Of a stretch of DNA of 64,000 nucleotides, positions 46,092 to 55,454 are shown piece after piece. The notes under the pieces are model-generated. The model was not told the origin of the DNA and ran no database searches. It saw only the letters and a program-made list of their open reading frames with translations. Made by a program: the position numbers and the translations under genes. Each line of letters opens with the position of its first letter. Position 1 is the first letter of the stretch. Source of the stretch: Gordonia tangerina (GTDB lineage: Bacteria > Actinomycetota > Actinomycetes > Mycobacteriales > Mycobacteriaceae); NCBI RefSeq assembly GCF_021556435.1, contig NZ_JAKGCU010000005.1:124001-188000 (forward strand), written 5' to 3'.

Positions 46092-47555
46092 TCAGTCGTC
46101 GTCCACTGTGGGACGGACGTCGGGCCACGCGAGGCTGGCGATGGGATCCGCGCGGGCGAGGGCCGGTTCGTCGACCGGGAACGTCACGGCCCGGCCGGGT
46201 CCGGTGGCCCGTGTCTCGAATCGCACGGTCACCACACCGTGCCCGCTGCCCTGCACCCAGCCGTGACCGTGTTCAGGGTGTGCCACGTCGGTCCCGGTCT
46301 CCCAGCGCAGGGCCGACGTTTCGTCCGGCGGTCCGGCGGTCGGCTCCGCCACGTCGGGTGAGGGACCCGCGGTGACGAACGCCGCCTCCACGTCGTCGAC
46401 GTCGCCGACCTCGACGACGGCCTCATCGGGCCGGTCGTCCAGGTCGGTGAACAACGAGAACTGCTGCACCGCAGTCAGTCCCGAGTATCCGACGCCGACC
46501 AGTCGGATCGGTCCGATGCTGCGCGGATCGAGGGCCAACCGCTGGGCCGCCGTCGAGAGCACCGACAGTTCGCTGGTCGCCGCGGGCAGCGTCGTCGACC
46601 GGGTGAGGATCGAGAAATCCGAGCGCCGGAGTTTGAGCACCACGGTCCGCGCGCCCCGGCCGTCGGCGAGCAGCCGCCGGTGCGCGCCCTCGGCGGCGGC
46701 GTCGATGGCGGGCCGGAGTTCGTCGAGGTCGACGAGGTCGCGGGGAAAGGTCGATTCAGCGCTGATCTGCTTCGCCGATGCCCGTTCGGTGACCGGACGT
46801 TCATCGATGCCCTGGGCCAGACGATGCAGCGCCGGGCCGAGCGTGGCCCCCAGCACCGAGACGACCTCCAGGTCGGACATCGCGGCGAAGTCGCCGATCG
46901 TCTCGATGCCGAGCCGATGCAGCCGGTCACCGGAGACGGGACCGATCCCCCACAGCTTGCGCACGGGCAGCGCGTGCAGGAACGCGAGTTCACGGCTCGG
47001 TGGAATCGCCATAACCCCATCGGGTTTGGCGAGGCCAGACGCGATCTTCGCGATCTGCTTGCCACTGCCGAACCCGACCGACGCCGAGATGCCCACGGTG
47101 TCGCGGATCTGCGCACGGAGCCGTTCGGCGAACGCGGTCACGTCCTCGACGCCGGCGCCGGAGAGTTCCGCGGGCTCGCCGAACGCCTCGTCGAACGACA
47201 ACATCTCGATCACCGGTATCGCATCCCGCACGAGCCGGAACACCCGGGCACTGACCACCCGGTACACCCCGCCTCGAGGCGGCAGCACCACGACTCCCGA
47301 GCCCACGAGTCGTCGCGCCTGGTGCATCGGCATCGCTGACCGGGCACCGAATGCGCGCGCCGCGTAGCTGGCACCGGCAACCACTCCCCTACCGCCGGTG
47401 CCGCCCACCAGCACCGGCCGGCCACGCAGGGTCGGGCGAGTCAGCTGCTCCACGGAAGCGAAGAACGCGTCCATGTCGAGATGCATCACCCACCGCGCAC
47501 TGCGTTCGGTATCGGCGTGCCCGGGCTCGGCCTCGGGCGGGACGGCGGAGTCCAC
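46092..47555 (-). CDS. dinX: DNA polymerase IV (DinX-type, Y family)
   Basis: A 487-residue translesion polymerase. The palm motifs are [12 protein letters not shown] and [11 protein letters not shown], where Phe and Gly replace the more common residues, as in mycobacterial DinX. The HhH region ([13 protein letters not shown]) and little-finger domain follow, plus a C-terminal extension (about 380-487) with [18 protein letters not shown] at 47555 is preferred over ATG at 47486 because TACGAT ends exactly 7 nt before it. I saw no SOS box at this promoter. Confidence 0.9.
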   Translation of the reverse strand: MDSAVPPEAEPGHADTERSARWVMHLDMDAFFASVEQLTRPTLRGRPVLVGGTGGRGVVAGASYAARAFGARSAMPMHQARRLVGSGVVVLPPRGGVYRVVSARVFRLVRDAIPVIEMLSFDEAFGEPAELSGAGVEDVTAFAERLRAQIRDTVGISASVGFGSGKQIAKIASGLAKPDGVMAIPPSRELAFLHALPVRKLWGIGPVSGDRLHRLGIETIGDFAAMSDLEVVSVLGATLGPALHRLAQGIDERPVTERASAKQISAESTFPRDLVDLDELRPAIDAAAEGAHRRLLADGRGARTVVLKLRRSDFSILTRSTTLPAATSELSVLSTAAQRLALDPRSIGPIRLVGVGYSGLTAVQQFSLFTDLDDRPDEAVVEVGDVDDVEAAFVTAGPSPDVAEPTAGPPDETSALRWETGTDVAHPEHGHGWVQGSGHGVVTVRFETRATGPGRAVTFPVDEPALARADPIASLAWPDVRPTVDDD

Positions 47556-47561
47556 CCCCGC

Positions 47562-47567
47562 ATCGTA
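47562..47567 (-). promoter_or_regulatory. -10 element of dinX, leaderless type
   Basis: TACGAT on the minus strand ends 7 nt before the GTG at 47555. It decides the choice of the longer start. Confidence 0.55.
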
Positions 47568-47590
47568 TGCGGCCGCAGATCGGCGATTCC

Positions 47591-48040
47591 TCAGCGGATC
47601 TCGAAGACGGGCAGGTCGTCGACGTGCCGGGCGAGGGTGGCATCGTCGGGCTCGGTACCCATCCCCTCGGGCAGGAACCGCTTGACCTCCCATCCCCATT
47701 TGTCGAGGTAGGCGCGGATGATCGGCGCGCGGTCGGCCGGTGCCACCTCGACCAGCCGGACCGACCGGCGACGACGGCCGCGGCGCAGCTTCGCCGCGTC
47801 GTTCACCCGGGCGTTGCGCGCCCATTGGGTGTTGCCGCGCGGCGAGACCAGGTACTCGCGGCCCTCGAACGGCATCGGGTTGACCGGGACGGTCTGGGGC
47901 GTGCCGGACTTGCGTCCGGTGACGGTCAGCGTCTGTGCGCCCGCAAGGTTCACCCCGCGTTCGACCAGCCATCGAGCGACCCGGTTGAAGGCGGCATCCA
48001 TTCCCTTGGGCCCGCGATAGTGCGGCTGAGCTGCGTGCAT
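47591..48040 (-). CDS. Deazaflavin (F420)-dependent nitroreductase family protein
   Basis: A 149-residue protein of the Ddn-like split-barrel family found in actinobacteria. Core segments are [19 protein letters not shown] (about 37-55), [18 protein letters not shown] and [15 protein letters not shown], and the C-terminus is LPVFEIR. Relatives use coenzyme F420 to reduce quinones or nitro compounds, and some isomerise or only bind it. ATG at 48040 has AGGGGA 6 nt upstream. It diverges from a TetR gene with two matching palindromes between, so it is likely TetR-regulated. Confidence 0.88.
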   Translation of the reverse strand: MHAAQPHYRGPKGMDAAFNRVARWLVERGVNLAGAQTLTVTGRKSGTPQTVPVNPMPFEGREYLVSPRGNTQWARNARVNDAAKLRRGRRRRSVRLVEVAPADRAPIIRAYLDKWGWEVKRFLPEGMGTEPDDATLARHVDDLPVFEIR

Positions 48041-48067
48041 GATGAGTCCCCTTCGTGAGATCAGAAT

Positions 48068-48084
48068 CGAGAGCACCGCTCTCG
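48068..48084. promoter_or_regulatory. TetR operator copy 1
   Basis: GAGAGC-ACC-GCTCTC flanked by C and G is a perfect 17-bp inverted repeat just upstream of the deazaflavin enzyme gene. A near-identical 13-mer recurs 49 bp away. Confidence 0.7.
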
Positions 48085-48118
48085 TTTTCTAGTGTGCGCG
48101 CCCCCGCGGGAAAATTCA

Positions 48119-48131
48119 AGAGCACTGCTCT
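48119..48131. promoter_or_regulatory. TetR operator copy 2
   Basis: AGAGCACTGCTCT is a 13-bp inverted repeat 22 bp before the TetR start codon. It differs from the core of copy 1 at a single base. Confidence 0.7.
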
Positions 48132-48152
48132 CAGTTGTGCGACGATGTCCTC

Positions 48153-48854
48153 ATGGCCACCACCACACGCGCCGCGAATCGGGCGGCGATGGAATCGGAG
48201 ATCCGACGACTCGGCCGCGAGCACCTGCGCACCTACGGCGCCGCAGGCCTCTCACTCCGTGCGGTCGCCCGCGATCTCGGCGTGGTCTCCTCGGCGGTGT
48301 ACCGCTATGTCCCGAGCCGCGACGACCTGCTCACGTTGCTGCTGGTCGAGGCGTATTCCGACGTGGCGGACTCCGTCGAGCAGGCGATGGGAGCAGTCCC
48401 GCCGGACCGTCATCGGAGCCGGCTACGCGCCGCAACCCGAGCACTGCGCGCCTGGGCAGTCGACGACCCGGCCCGGTGGGCACTGCTCTACGGAAGTCCC
48501 GTCCCGGGATACTCCGCCCCCGCCGAGCAGACCGTGGAGCCTGGCACCCGGGTGGTCGCGATGCTCATCAACGAGATCGCTCGCGCGGAGGCCGACGGAG
48601 CACTGCAGTGCCGGCAGCAGGACCTGACCGCCGGCCTCCGCAGCGACCTCGCCACGATTCGGGACGAATTCGGCGTCGAACTCTCCGACGCCGCGCTCGT
48701 GGTGGCGACCACCCTGTGGTCGACCGCCATCGGTGCGGTCAGCCTCGAGGTGTTCGGCCAGTACGGCGCGAACACCTTCAGCGATCCGGCCGCGTTGTTC
48801 GACGTCGCCATCGAGCGCGCACTGGCTCCTCTCGCCGAGGCGCCCCGCGACTGA
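48153..48854 (+). CDS. TetR-family regulator, divergent from the deazaflavin enzyme
   Basis: A 233-residue protein. The N-terminal TetR helix-turn-helix spans about residues 25-55 ([30 protein letters not shown]), and a TetR C-terminal helical domain with [15 protein letters not shown] follows, a signature of a common actinobacterial WHG-type TetR group. ATG at 48153 fits the start of the first helix. The two palindromes in the divergent promoter region suggest that it represses both itself and the neighbour. The ligand is unknown. Confidence 0.88.
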   Translation: MATTTRAANRAAMESEIRRLGREHLRTYGAAGLSLRAVARDLGVVSSAVYRYVPSRDDLLTLLLVEAYSDVADSVEQAMGAVPPDRHRSRLRAATRALRAWAVDDPARWALLYGSPVPGYSAPAEQTVEPGTRVVAMLINEIARAEADGALQCRQQDLTAGLRSDLATIRDEFGVELSDAALVVATTLWSTAIGAVSLEVFGQYGANTFSDPAALFDVAIERALAPLAEAPRD

Positions 48855-48867
48855 GCAACGCCGGTGC

Positions 48868-49770
48868 TCAGCGGGCGATCGGTCGCTCCGTCTCGATCCC
48901 GGTCAGCTTCTCCGGATTCCGGACGGCGAAGATGTCGTGCACCACCCCGTCCGCGAAGTCCAGTACGAACACGCCCTGCAGACGGCCGTCGAAGTAGATC
49001 CGCAGGCCGGGCAGGCTGTTGAAGATCCCGGCTTCGAGCCGGAAGTCGGGATGTATCGACCCGACCCGGTTGAAGCCCGACAGCAACCGCGCCACCGCGA
49101 GCGCGCCCTTGACCGGCCGCCGCACCGCCGTGGCCTTTCCGCCCGAATCGGCGGTGAAGACCACATCCGGCGACAGCAGGGTCATCAGCTGCTCGACATC
49201 GCCGGACGACGCGGCCGCCAGAAAGGCCTCGGTCACCTCGGCGGTACGCGCCGAGTCGACCGGCTCGAAGCGATGCCGGCGGGCGTGCACATGCGCCCGG
49301 GCGCGGTGCGCCGTCTGGCGCACCGCCGACACGGACTTGCCGACCATGTCGGCGATCTCGTCGTGGGCGAACCCGAAGACCTCCCGGAGCACGAAGACGG
49401 CGCGCTCGTCGGGCCCCAGGCTCTCCAGCACGACCAGCATCGCCGTCGAGACCGATTCCGCGAGAACGACATCCTCGGAGGCGTCGCGCTCGTCGAGCAG
49501 GATCGGTTCGGGCAGCCACGGCCCGACGTACTCCTCGCGCCTGCGCACGGACGTGCGCAATATGTTGAGTGCCTGGCGGGTGACCACCTTGGCGAGATAC
49601 GCCTTGCTGTCGGCGACGGCGTCGAGATCGACGTCGGCCCACCGCAGATAACTCTCCTGCAGCACGTCGTCGGCGTCGGTGGCCGAACCGAGGATCTCGT
49701 AAGCGACGGTGAACAGCAGTGGCCGCAGTTCGGTGAACCGTTCGACGTGCGCGTCGGTACCGGCCGTCAT
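48868..49770 (-). CDS. sigJ: ECF41-type RNA polymerase sigma factor (SigJ-like)
   Basis: A 300-residue protein. Region 2 (about 8-75, LLFTVAYEILGSATDADDVLQESYLRW) and region 4 (about 110-165) are followed by a SnoaL-like C-terminal domain of about 125 residues. The tail carries NPEKL, close to the NPDKL-type signature of the ECF41 group, where the C-terminal domain controls activity in place of an anti-sigma factor. The ATG overlaps the stop of the FAD oxidoreductase gene (ATGA). That pairing with an oxidoreductase-type partner is also an ECF41 habit. Confidence 0.9.
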   Translation of the reverse strand: MTAGTDAHVERFTELRPLLFTVAYEILGSATDADDVLQESYLRWADVDLDAVADSKAYLAKVVTRQALNILRTSVRRREEYVGPWLPEPILLDERDASEDVVLAESVSTAMLVVLESLGPDERAVFVLREVFGFAHDEIADMVGKSVSAVRQTAHRARAHVHARRHRFEPVDSARTAEVTEAFLAAASSGDVEQLMTLLSPDVVFTADSGGKATAVRRPVKGALAVARLLSGFNRVGSIHPDFRLEAGIFNSLPGLRIYFDGRLQGVFVLDFADGVVHDIFAVRNPEKLTGIETERPIAR

Positions 49771-50960
49771 CCGGTCGCCTCCAGGCGCGGTGGCTCGACG
49801 AGTTCGCGTGGCCGGCCGAACGACGGCGTGACACCCGGATGACGCCCTTCCAGGCGCAGGCTCAGGATGACGCCACGGCACACGAGTTCCTTGATCGCAG
49901 CGGCGGTACGGCCGGTGATCGCGGTCTCGAGCGGGCTGTCGTCACGTCGCGTCGGCTGGACGACGGCGGCGTGCCGGCCCAGTGAGGTGCACTGCCCGAG
50001 GAACGCGAGTGCCACCGGCTTCGGTTGCGTGCCGGCCAGTCTGGCGCGGACGGTGTCGCCGGCGTGCGGACCGAGCTGATTGGCCGCCTGGCAGCTCATC
50101 CGGAACGGTTGCCCCGACGGCGCGACGGAATCGCCCGCGCCGACGATACGTGGATCGTCGATGCTGGTGAGGGTCTCGTCGGTGACGAGTCTCCCGATCG
50201 CGTCGGTGGTCAGACCGCTCTTCGCGGCGAGGTCGGGAATCCCGAACCCGGTGGCCACGACCGTCGTCGTACTCGGCAGGATCGCGGTCGACTCGCCGGC
50301 GGACACCGTCACCGTGTCGGCACCGATGCTGTGCACCCGGTGGTTTTCCAGGATCTCCACGCCGAGCTTGGTCAACCGCCGCCGGGCGATGCGTCGCGAA
50401 CGGTTACCGAACGACGGGGCGAGCACGCCGCGGCACACCAGACGAACCGACCGTCCGGCGTCGGCGAGCTCGGCGGCCATCTCGATCCCGGTGAGCCCGC
50501 CGCCGATGACGGTGATCGACGCGTCCTCGTCGACCTCGGCCAGCCGGGCACGCAGTCGCTCGGCGGCCTCCCATTCGCCGATCGGATAGCCGTGTTCGGC
50601 CGCACCCGGAATCGTGTTCGCGGACAACGCGGTCGAGCCGACGGCGTAGACCAGATGGTCGTAGTCGAGCGTGTCACCGCCGGCAAGCTCGACCCGGCCG
50701 CCGGCCACGTCGATGCGGGCGGCGGAGTCGACGACCAGACGCACGTCGGGACCGAGTACCTGGTCGAAATCGTGCTCGGCCTCCCCGGTTCCGGTGGCCC
50801 ATTGATGGAGCCGGATGCGGTGGACGAAACGTGGGCGCGGGTTGACCAGCACCACGTCGGGTGCCGGTTCGGTACCTGCGCCGGCGATCCGGTTGGCGGC
50901 CATGGTCCCGGCGTAGCCTCCGCCGAGGACGACGACCCGCGGGCGTCGAGTGGTCTTCAT
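49767..50960 (-). CDS. FAD-dependent oxidoreductase (NDH-2-like) upstream of sigJ
   Basis: A 397-residue two-dinucleotide-fold protein. The FAD motif VVVLGGGYAGTMAA is at about 9-22, the NAD(P) motif VIGGGLTGIEMAAEL at about 150-165, and the second FAD-binding segment VGAGDSVAPS at about 280-290. It resembles type II NADH dehydrogenases but lacks an obvious C-terminal membrane anchor. ATG at 50960 has GAGGAG 7 nt upstream. It is cotranscribed with sigJ, and a candidate ECF41-type promoter lies upstream, so it is probably the sigma factor's target. The substrate is unknown. Confidence 0.87.
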   Translation of the reverse strand: MKTTRRPRVVVLGGGYAGTMAANRIAGAGTEPAPDVVLVNPRPRFVHRIRLHQWATGTGEAEHDFDQVLGPDVRLVVDSAARIDVAGGRVELAGGDTLDYDHLVYAVGSTALSANTIPGAAEHGYPIGEWEAAERLRARLAEVDEDASITVIGGGLTGIEMAAELADAGRSVRLVCRGVLAPSFGNRSRRIARRRLTKLGVEILENHRVHSIGADTVTVSAGESTAILPSTTTVVATGFGIPDLAAKSGLTTDAIGRLVTDETLTSIDDPRIVGAGDSVAPSGQPFRMSCQAANQLGPHAGDTVRARLAGTQPKPVALAFLGQCTSLGRHAAVVQPTRRDDSPLETAITGRTAAAIKELVCRGVILSLRLEGRHPGVTPSFGRPRELVEPPRLEATG

Positions 50961-50996
50961 GGGTTGCTCCTCTCGAAAAAGGTGGACAACCTCTGA

Positions 50997-51023
50997 GACA
51001 CCGTACGCCCGCGGGACGTGACA
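50997..51023 (-). promoter_or_regulatory. Candidate ECF41-dependent promoter
   Basis: On the minus strand TGTCACG (51023-51017), a 16-nt spacer and TGTC (51000-50997) lie about 37 nt before the oxidoreductase ATG. This is close to the published ECF41 target form TGTCACA-N16-CGTC as I recall it. Confidence 0.55.
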
Positions 51024-51043
51024 GAGAGTGACTCAGATCACAC

Positions 51044-54000
51044 TCAGGCGCGCGCCATCTTCGCCACGTCTGCGGTGACCCCGTCGCCGAGTTCGACGCC
51101 ACCCGCCGCACCGGCTTCCGCGTCCACGACGTCGAAGGAGACCGCGAGAATCTCACCGGCGATCAGATCGGCGTGCGTCCGTGCCCAGTCGGCGCGGTTC
51201 GCCGGCACCACGAGCCGGACGCCGATCCGATCGGAGACGTCGAGACCGAGAGTGCGCCTGGCGTCCTGCAGTTCGCGGATGCGGTCCTTGGCCCAACCCT
51301 CGGCCTCGAGTTCCGGGGTGACGGCCGTGTCGAGGACGACCAGGCCGCGGCCGCCGGGCAGTTCCGCGGTCGAGTCCGGCTCCACGGCGACCAGGCGGCG
51401 GGTGTATTCACCGTCGTGTAGTTCTATACCGCCGGCGATGACGACCTCGCTTCCGTCGGCTCCTGCACCGACTGTCCAATCCCCGCTCTTGACGGCCTTG
51501 ATGGCGGCCTGGACATCCTTGCCCAGGCGCGGTCCGGCCGCACGCGCGTTGACCGCGATCTCGTAGCGCCCGTAGTCATCCGCGTCCGTGGCCAGTGACA
51601 CCGACTTCACGTTCATCTCGTCGGCGATCAGGTCCCGATACGGCGTGAGCTGTTCGGCCGTCGGCGACGCGACGGTCAGACCCGGTAGCGGCAACCGCAC
51701 TCGCAGTTTGTTGGCCTTGCGCACGCTGGATGCGACCGAGCAGACCTCCTGCACCTCATCCATGGCCGCTACCAATGCGGTGTCCGCGGGCAGGTCGTCG
51801 GCCGCGGGCCAGTCCGTCAGGTGCACCGACCGGCCACCGGTCAGACCGCGCCAGATCGCCTCGGTGGCCAGCGGTAGCAGCGGAGCGGCCAGGCGAGCGG
51901 CCACCTCCAGCACCGTGTAGAGGGTGTCGAACGCGTCCGGATCGTCGTCCTGCCCGGCCCAGAACCGAGCCCGGGAGCGGCGTACGTACCAGTTGGTCAA
52001 CGACTCGACGAACTCCCGGAACGCCTCGCAGGCACCGGCGATGTCGAAGGTGTCGAGTGCCTCGGTCATCGTGTCCCGGGTGACCGCGAGCTTGGCCAGG
52101 ATGTAGCGGTCGAGGACGTGGGTGGAGTCCGTCCGCCACGTCGCGGGTCGCTCGGCGTAGAGCTGCAGGAAGCTGTAGGCGTTCCACAACGGCAGTAGCG
52201 CCTGGCGAACTCCTTCCCGGATACCGCGTTCGGTGACCACGAGGTTGCCACCACGCAGCACCGGCGATGCCATCAGGAACCAGCGCATGGCATCGGAGCC
52301 GTCGCGATCGAACACCTCGTTGACGTCGGGGTAGTTCCGCTTGGACTTCGACATCTTCTGGCCGTCGTCGCCGAGCACGATCCCGTGGGCGATGACGCTC
52401 TTGAACGCCGGCCGGTCGAACAGTGCGGTGGCCAGCACGTGCAGGTTGTAGAACCAGCCGCGACTCTGCCCGTTGTACTCGACGATGAAGTCGCCCGGGT
52501 TGTGCGGCACATCGCCCGAGTCGCTGTTGCCGTCGAACCAGTCGGCGTTCTCGAACGGATAGTGCACCTGCGCGAACGGCATCGATCCCGACTCGAACCA
52601 GCAGTCGAACACCTCCGGCACCCGGCGCATGGTGGAATTGCCGGTCGGGTCATCGGGATTGGGACGCGTCAGCTCGTCGATGTAGGGCCGGTGCAGATTG
52701 TCCGGCCGGACGCCGAAGTCACGTTCGAGCTCGTCGAGGGAACCGTAGACGTCAGTACGCGGGTGCTCCGGGTCGTCGGAGATCCACACCGGGATCGGCG
52801 CGCCCCAGAAGCGGTTCCGGCTGATGTTCCAGTCACGGGCACCCTCGAGCCACTTGCCGAACTGGCCGTCGCGGATGTGCTCCGGCGACCAGGTGATCTG
52901 CTTGTTCAGCTCGAGCATCCGGTCCTTGATCGGGGTGACCGCGACGAACCACGACGGAACCGCCATGTAGATCAACGGCTTTCCCGACCGCCACGAGTGC
53001 GGATAGGAGTGCTCGATGGTCTCGTGACGCAGGATCTTCCCGATCGCCTTCAGGTCCTTGATGATCGCCGGATTGGCGTCGAACACCATCTGGCCCTCAT
53101 AGGGCGGCACCTGCGCGGTGAACCGGCCGCCCGGATCCAGCGGCTGCACGACCTCGATGCCGTTGGCCATCGCGAGGTCCATGTCCTCCTCGCCGAACGC
53201 CGGCGCGAGGTGGACGACGCCGGTGCCGCTGTCGGTGGTCACGTAGTCACCGAGCAGCACCCGGTGCGCGTTGGGATGACCGACGAAGAAGTCGAATGGC
53301 GGCAGGTAGGACATTCCCTCCAGATCCGCGCCGCCGTAGCTGCCGAGGATCTCGGGCTCGACGATCTCCTTGGCATAGCCGGCCAGCAGCGCCTTCGCGA
53401 GCAGGTACTCCTGGCCGTCGGCCGCACGGACGTGTACGTACTCGACATCCGGGTTGACCGCGATCGCCAGGTTGGACGGCAGCGTCCACGGCGTGGTGGT
53501 CCAGATCAGTGCGTTGACGCCGTCGAGTTCGGGGTGGGCATCGGTGCCGACGAGCGGCATCCGCACGGTGACGGCCGGGTCCTGACGCATCCGGTAGGCG
53601 TCGTCGAGCTTGGACTCCTGGTTGCTCAGTGGCGTCTGCTCGTACCAGCTGTAGGGCAGCACCCGATAACCCTGGTAGACCAGACCCTTGTCGTGGAGAC
53701 GTTTGAACGCCCACATGACCGACTCCATGAAGTCAAGATCGAGCGTCTTGTAGTCGTTGTCGAAGTCCACCCACCGGGCCTGGCGGGTGACGTAGTCGCG
53801 CCACTCACCGGTGTAGCGCAGCACCGAGTCACGGCAATAGTCGTTGAACTTCTCCATGCCCATCGACTCGATCTGCGACTTGTCGGTGATGCCGAGCTGA
53901 CGCTCCGCCTCGAGTTCGGCGGGCAGACCGTGGGTGTCCCAACCGAAGCGACGCTCCACGCGCTTGCCGCGCATCGTCTGGTACCGCGGTACCAGATCCT

Positions 54001-54271
54001 TGACGTAACCGGTGAGCAGATGCCCGTAGTGCGGCAGGCCGTTGGCGAACGGCGGGCCGTCGTAGAAGACGAACTCCTCGGCGTCGGCCCGGTTCTCGAT
54101 GGAAGCGGCGAAGGTGTCGTCGCCGGCCCAGTAGGCCAGAACATGCTGCTCGACGTCCGGGAAGGACGGAGCGCTGCGACCGCCGCCGGCGGTCATGTCG
54201 ACGACGGGATAGACGCGGGCGTCGGCGAACGTATCCACCTGCGGGGCCTCGGGTCGGACGGTGTCGGCCAT
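51044..54271 (-). CDS. ileS: Isoleucyl-tRNA synthetase IleS
   Basis: A 1075-residue class I synthetase of the long, eukaryote-like type usual in actinobacteria. The HIGH motif is H81-YGH (GLPHYGHLL) and the KMSKS motif is at 639-643. The editing domain lies in between (about 190-400), and the anticodon-binding domain and C-terminal region follow. ATG at 54271 has GGAGAA upstream and is inside the T-box sequestrator region. Control is by the T-box leader that reads uncharged tRNA-Ile. It lies 84 bp upstream of the FAD oxidoreductase gene, on the same strand. Confidence 0.96.
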   Translation of the reverse strand: MADTVRPEAPQVDTFADARVYPVVDMTAGGGRSAPSFPDVEQHVLAYWAGDDTFAASIENRADAEEFVFYDGPPFANGLPHYGHLLTGYVKDLVPRYQTMRGKRVERRFGWDTHGLPAELEAERQLGITDKSQIESMGMEKFNDYCRDSVLRYTGEWRDYVTRQARWVDFDNDYKTLDLDFMESVMWAFKRLHDKGLVYQGYRVLPYSWYEQTPLSNQESKLDDAYRMRQDPAVTVRMPLVGTDAHPELDGVNALIWTTTPWTLPSNLAIAVNPDVEYVHVRAADGQEYLLAKALLAGYAKEIVEPEILGSYGGADLEGMSYLPPFDFFVGHPNAHRVLLGDYVTTDSGTGVVHLAPAFGEEDMDLAMANGIEVVQPLDPGGRFTAQVPPYEGQMVFDANPAIIKDLKAIGKILRHETIEHSYPHSWRSGKPLIYMAVPSWFVAVTPIKDRMLELNKQITWSPEHIRDGQFGKWLEGARDWNISRNRFWGAPIPVWISDDPEHPRTDVYGSLDELERDFGVRPDNLHRPYIDELTRPNPDDPTGNSTMRRVPEVFDCWFESGSMPFAQVHYPFENADWFDGNSDSGDVPHNPGDFIVEYNGQSRGWFYNLHVLATALFDRPAFKSVIAHGIVLGDDGQKMSKSKRNYPDVNEVFDRDGSDAMRWFLMASPVLRGGNLVVTERGIREGVRQALLPLWNAYSFLQLYAERPATWRTDSTHVLDRYILAKLAVTRDTMTEALDTFDIAGACEAFREFVESLTNWYVRRSRARFWAGQDDDPDAFDTLYTVLEVAARLAAPLLPLATEAIWRGLTGGRSVHLTDWPAADDLPADTALVAAMDEVQEVCSVASSVRKANKLRVRLPLPGLTVASPTAEQLTPYRDLIADEMNVKSVSLATDADDYGRYEIAVNARAAGPRLGKDVQAAIKAVKSGDWTVGAGADGSEVVIAGGIELHDGEYTRRLVAVEPDSTAELPGGRGLVVLDTAVTPELEAEGWAKDRIRELQDARRTLGLDVSDRIGVRLVVPANRADWARTHADLIAGEILAVSFDVVDAEAGAAGGVELGDGVTADVAKMARA

Positions 54272-54538
54272 GATGCTTCTCCTCGTGCCTGGCATGTGCG
54301 CAACTGCTCTGGCACGGGGACGCTCACCGGCTGATTCGACGATCATCCGATCCGCGCGGTACCACCCCGCTTGCGGTGAACGCCCTCTGAGCCGTTCACC
54401 GCCACTCACCGGCCCGCGATGCGGCGCGAGCCCACGGCTGTCACGGGCCGCTCCCGCCCGGTTCTACTGAGAACCTGCCACGCTGCGGTGTCGGTCCCGT
54501 TCTTCCGAGTGCTCCCCGGTGATGGCCGGATCCACGCA
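54272..54538 (-). promoter_or_regulatory. T-box riboswitch leader of ileS (translational type)
   Basis: The minus strand holds a short stem I with the Ile specifier codon ATC at 54523-54521 (GGCCATCACCGGGGAG context). The conserved T-box AGCGGGGTGGTACCGCG lies at about 54371-54351, downstream in the leader. This is the ultrashort stem-I arrangement known for actinobacterial ileS, where uncharged tRNA-Ile frees the Shine-Dalgarno sequence. No terminator U-run follows, supporting translational control. A likely -10 lies at 54545-54550. The 54272-54635 stretch holds no other gene. Confidence 0.9.
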
Positions 54539-54544
54539 GCAACG

Positions 54545-54550
54545 AGTGTA
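54545..54550 (-). promoter_or_regulatory. -10 element of ileS
   Basis: TACACT on the minus strand lies about 22 nt before the T-box specifier. It would place transcription start near 54538. Confidence 0.45.
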
Positions 54551-54635
54551 GCCGTCACCGGCCGCGCACGACGAATCGCTGGTGCGTCCGGCGGGGCCGA
54601 ACGCCGAGGTGACGGCGGCGTGGACCCGACCGCGG

Positions 54636-55430
54636 TCAGTCGAGCGGCGGGCGCCAGTTGGGATCCAACGGATCGAACCGTGCCCGGCGCTGCTCCCGTG
54701 GCTCGTCCGACGCATCGGATTCCTGGCCGTGAGTCGGCGACGTGGACGACGCGGACGGGGATGGCGAAGAAGACGATGGCGAGGAAGGCGATCGCGAGGA
54801 CGGGAAGGACTCCGTGACGTCGTCGTCGTGACGGCCGGCACCACCGGTGGGTGCACCGTGGGTCCCGGGTGCAGGCTGCGGCGCGGGATAACCGCCCACC
54901 GACCTCAGATAGTCGTCATAACCACCGTCTCGACCGACCCCGGCTTGTGTCGGCGACTGCGGCGCCCGCCCGTGGCGGCCGACTCCCGGCGGACCCGGCG
55001 GCGGGACCGGACTCTGCGGGGTCGGCGCTGCGGCTGACCCGTACTGCGACGGCGGTATCGGTGCCTGGGGTGTCGGTGACGGGGGTGTCGGTGACTGGGG
55101 CACCGGTGACTCGGGTGTCGGCGACTGGGGCACCGACGAATGCGGCCGGGCGACCGGCTCGTCGTCGATGCGACGATCGGCCGGGGTGCCCCGGTCACCC
55201 GACTCGCCGTCCGGCGTCTGCCCTTCGGCCTGATCAGAGTCGACGAAGTCGGCCAGTGTGGGCTCGTCGTCGCCGCGGCGCCCGGCCCCGACCACATCTG
55301 CGATCAGGAAGCCGAGGCCCGCCAGACAAACCACGATGCATGAGATCGCCAGCCATACGGTGCCGGTGATCAGGCCCAACACCAGCAACACGAACCCCAC
55401 GAGCGTCGCCGCGAGGGCCAGTGTCAACAC
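54636..55430 (-). CDS. Membrane protein with a long Pro/Ser-rich tail
   Basis: A 264-residue protein. Two N-terminal hydrophobic segments (about 3-22 and 26-48) are followed by an acidic stretch and a disordered region (about 95-165) with repeated PQSPTP and PSPTPQ units. Then come a Gly/His-rich section and a Ser-rich block (about 210-235). The C-terminus ends RFDPLDPNWRPPLD. I do not recognise a named family. It lies 24 nt after wag31, with a GTG start and GGAGG 6 nt upstream, so it is cotranscribed with the polar-growth gene. A role at the growing pole is possible but unproven. Confidence 0.8.
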   Translation of the reverse strand: MLTLALAATLVGFVLLVLGLITGTVWLAISCIVVCLAGLGFLIADVVGAGRRGDDEPTLADFVDSDQAEGQTPDGESGDRGTPADRRIDDEPVARPHSSVPQSPTPESPVPQSPTPPSPTPQAPIPPSQYGSAAAPTPQSPVPPPGPPGVGRHGRAPQSPTQAGVGRDGGYDDYLRSVGGYPAPQPAPGTHGAPTGGAGRHDDDVTESFPSSRSPSSPSSSSPSPSASSTSPTHGQESDASDEPREQRRARFDPLDPNWRPPLD

Positions 55431-55454
55431 CAGAAACCTCCCGCTGGTCCCGGA

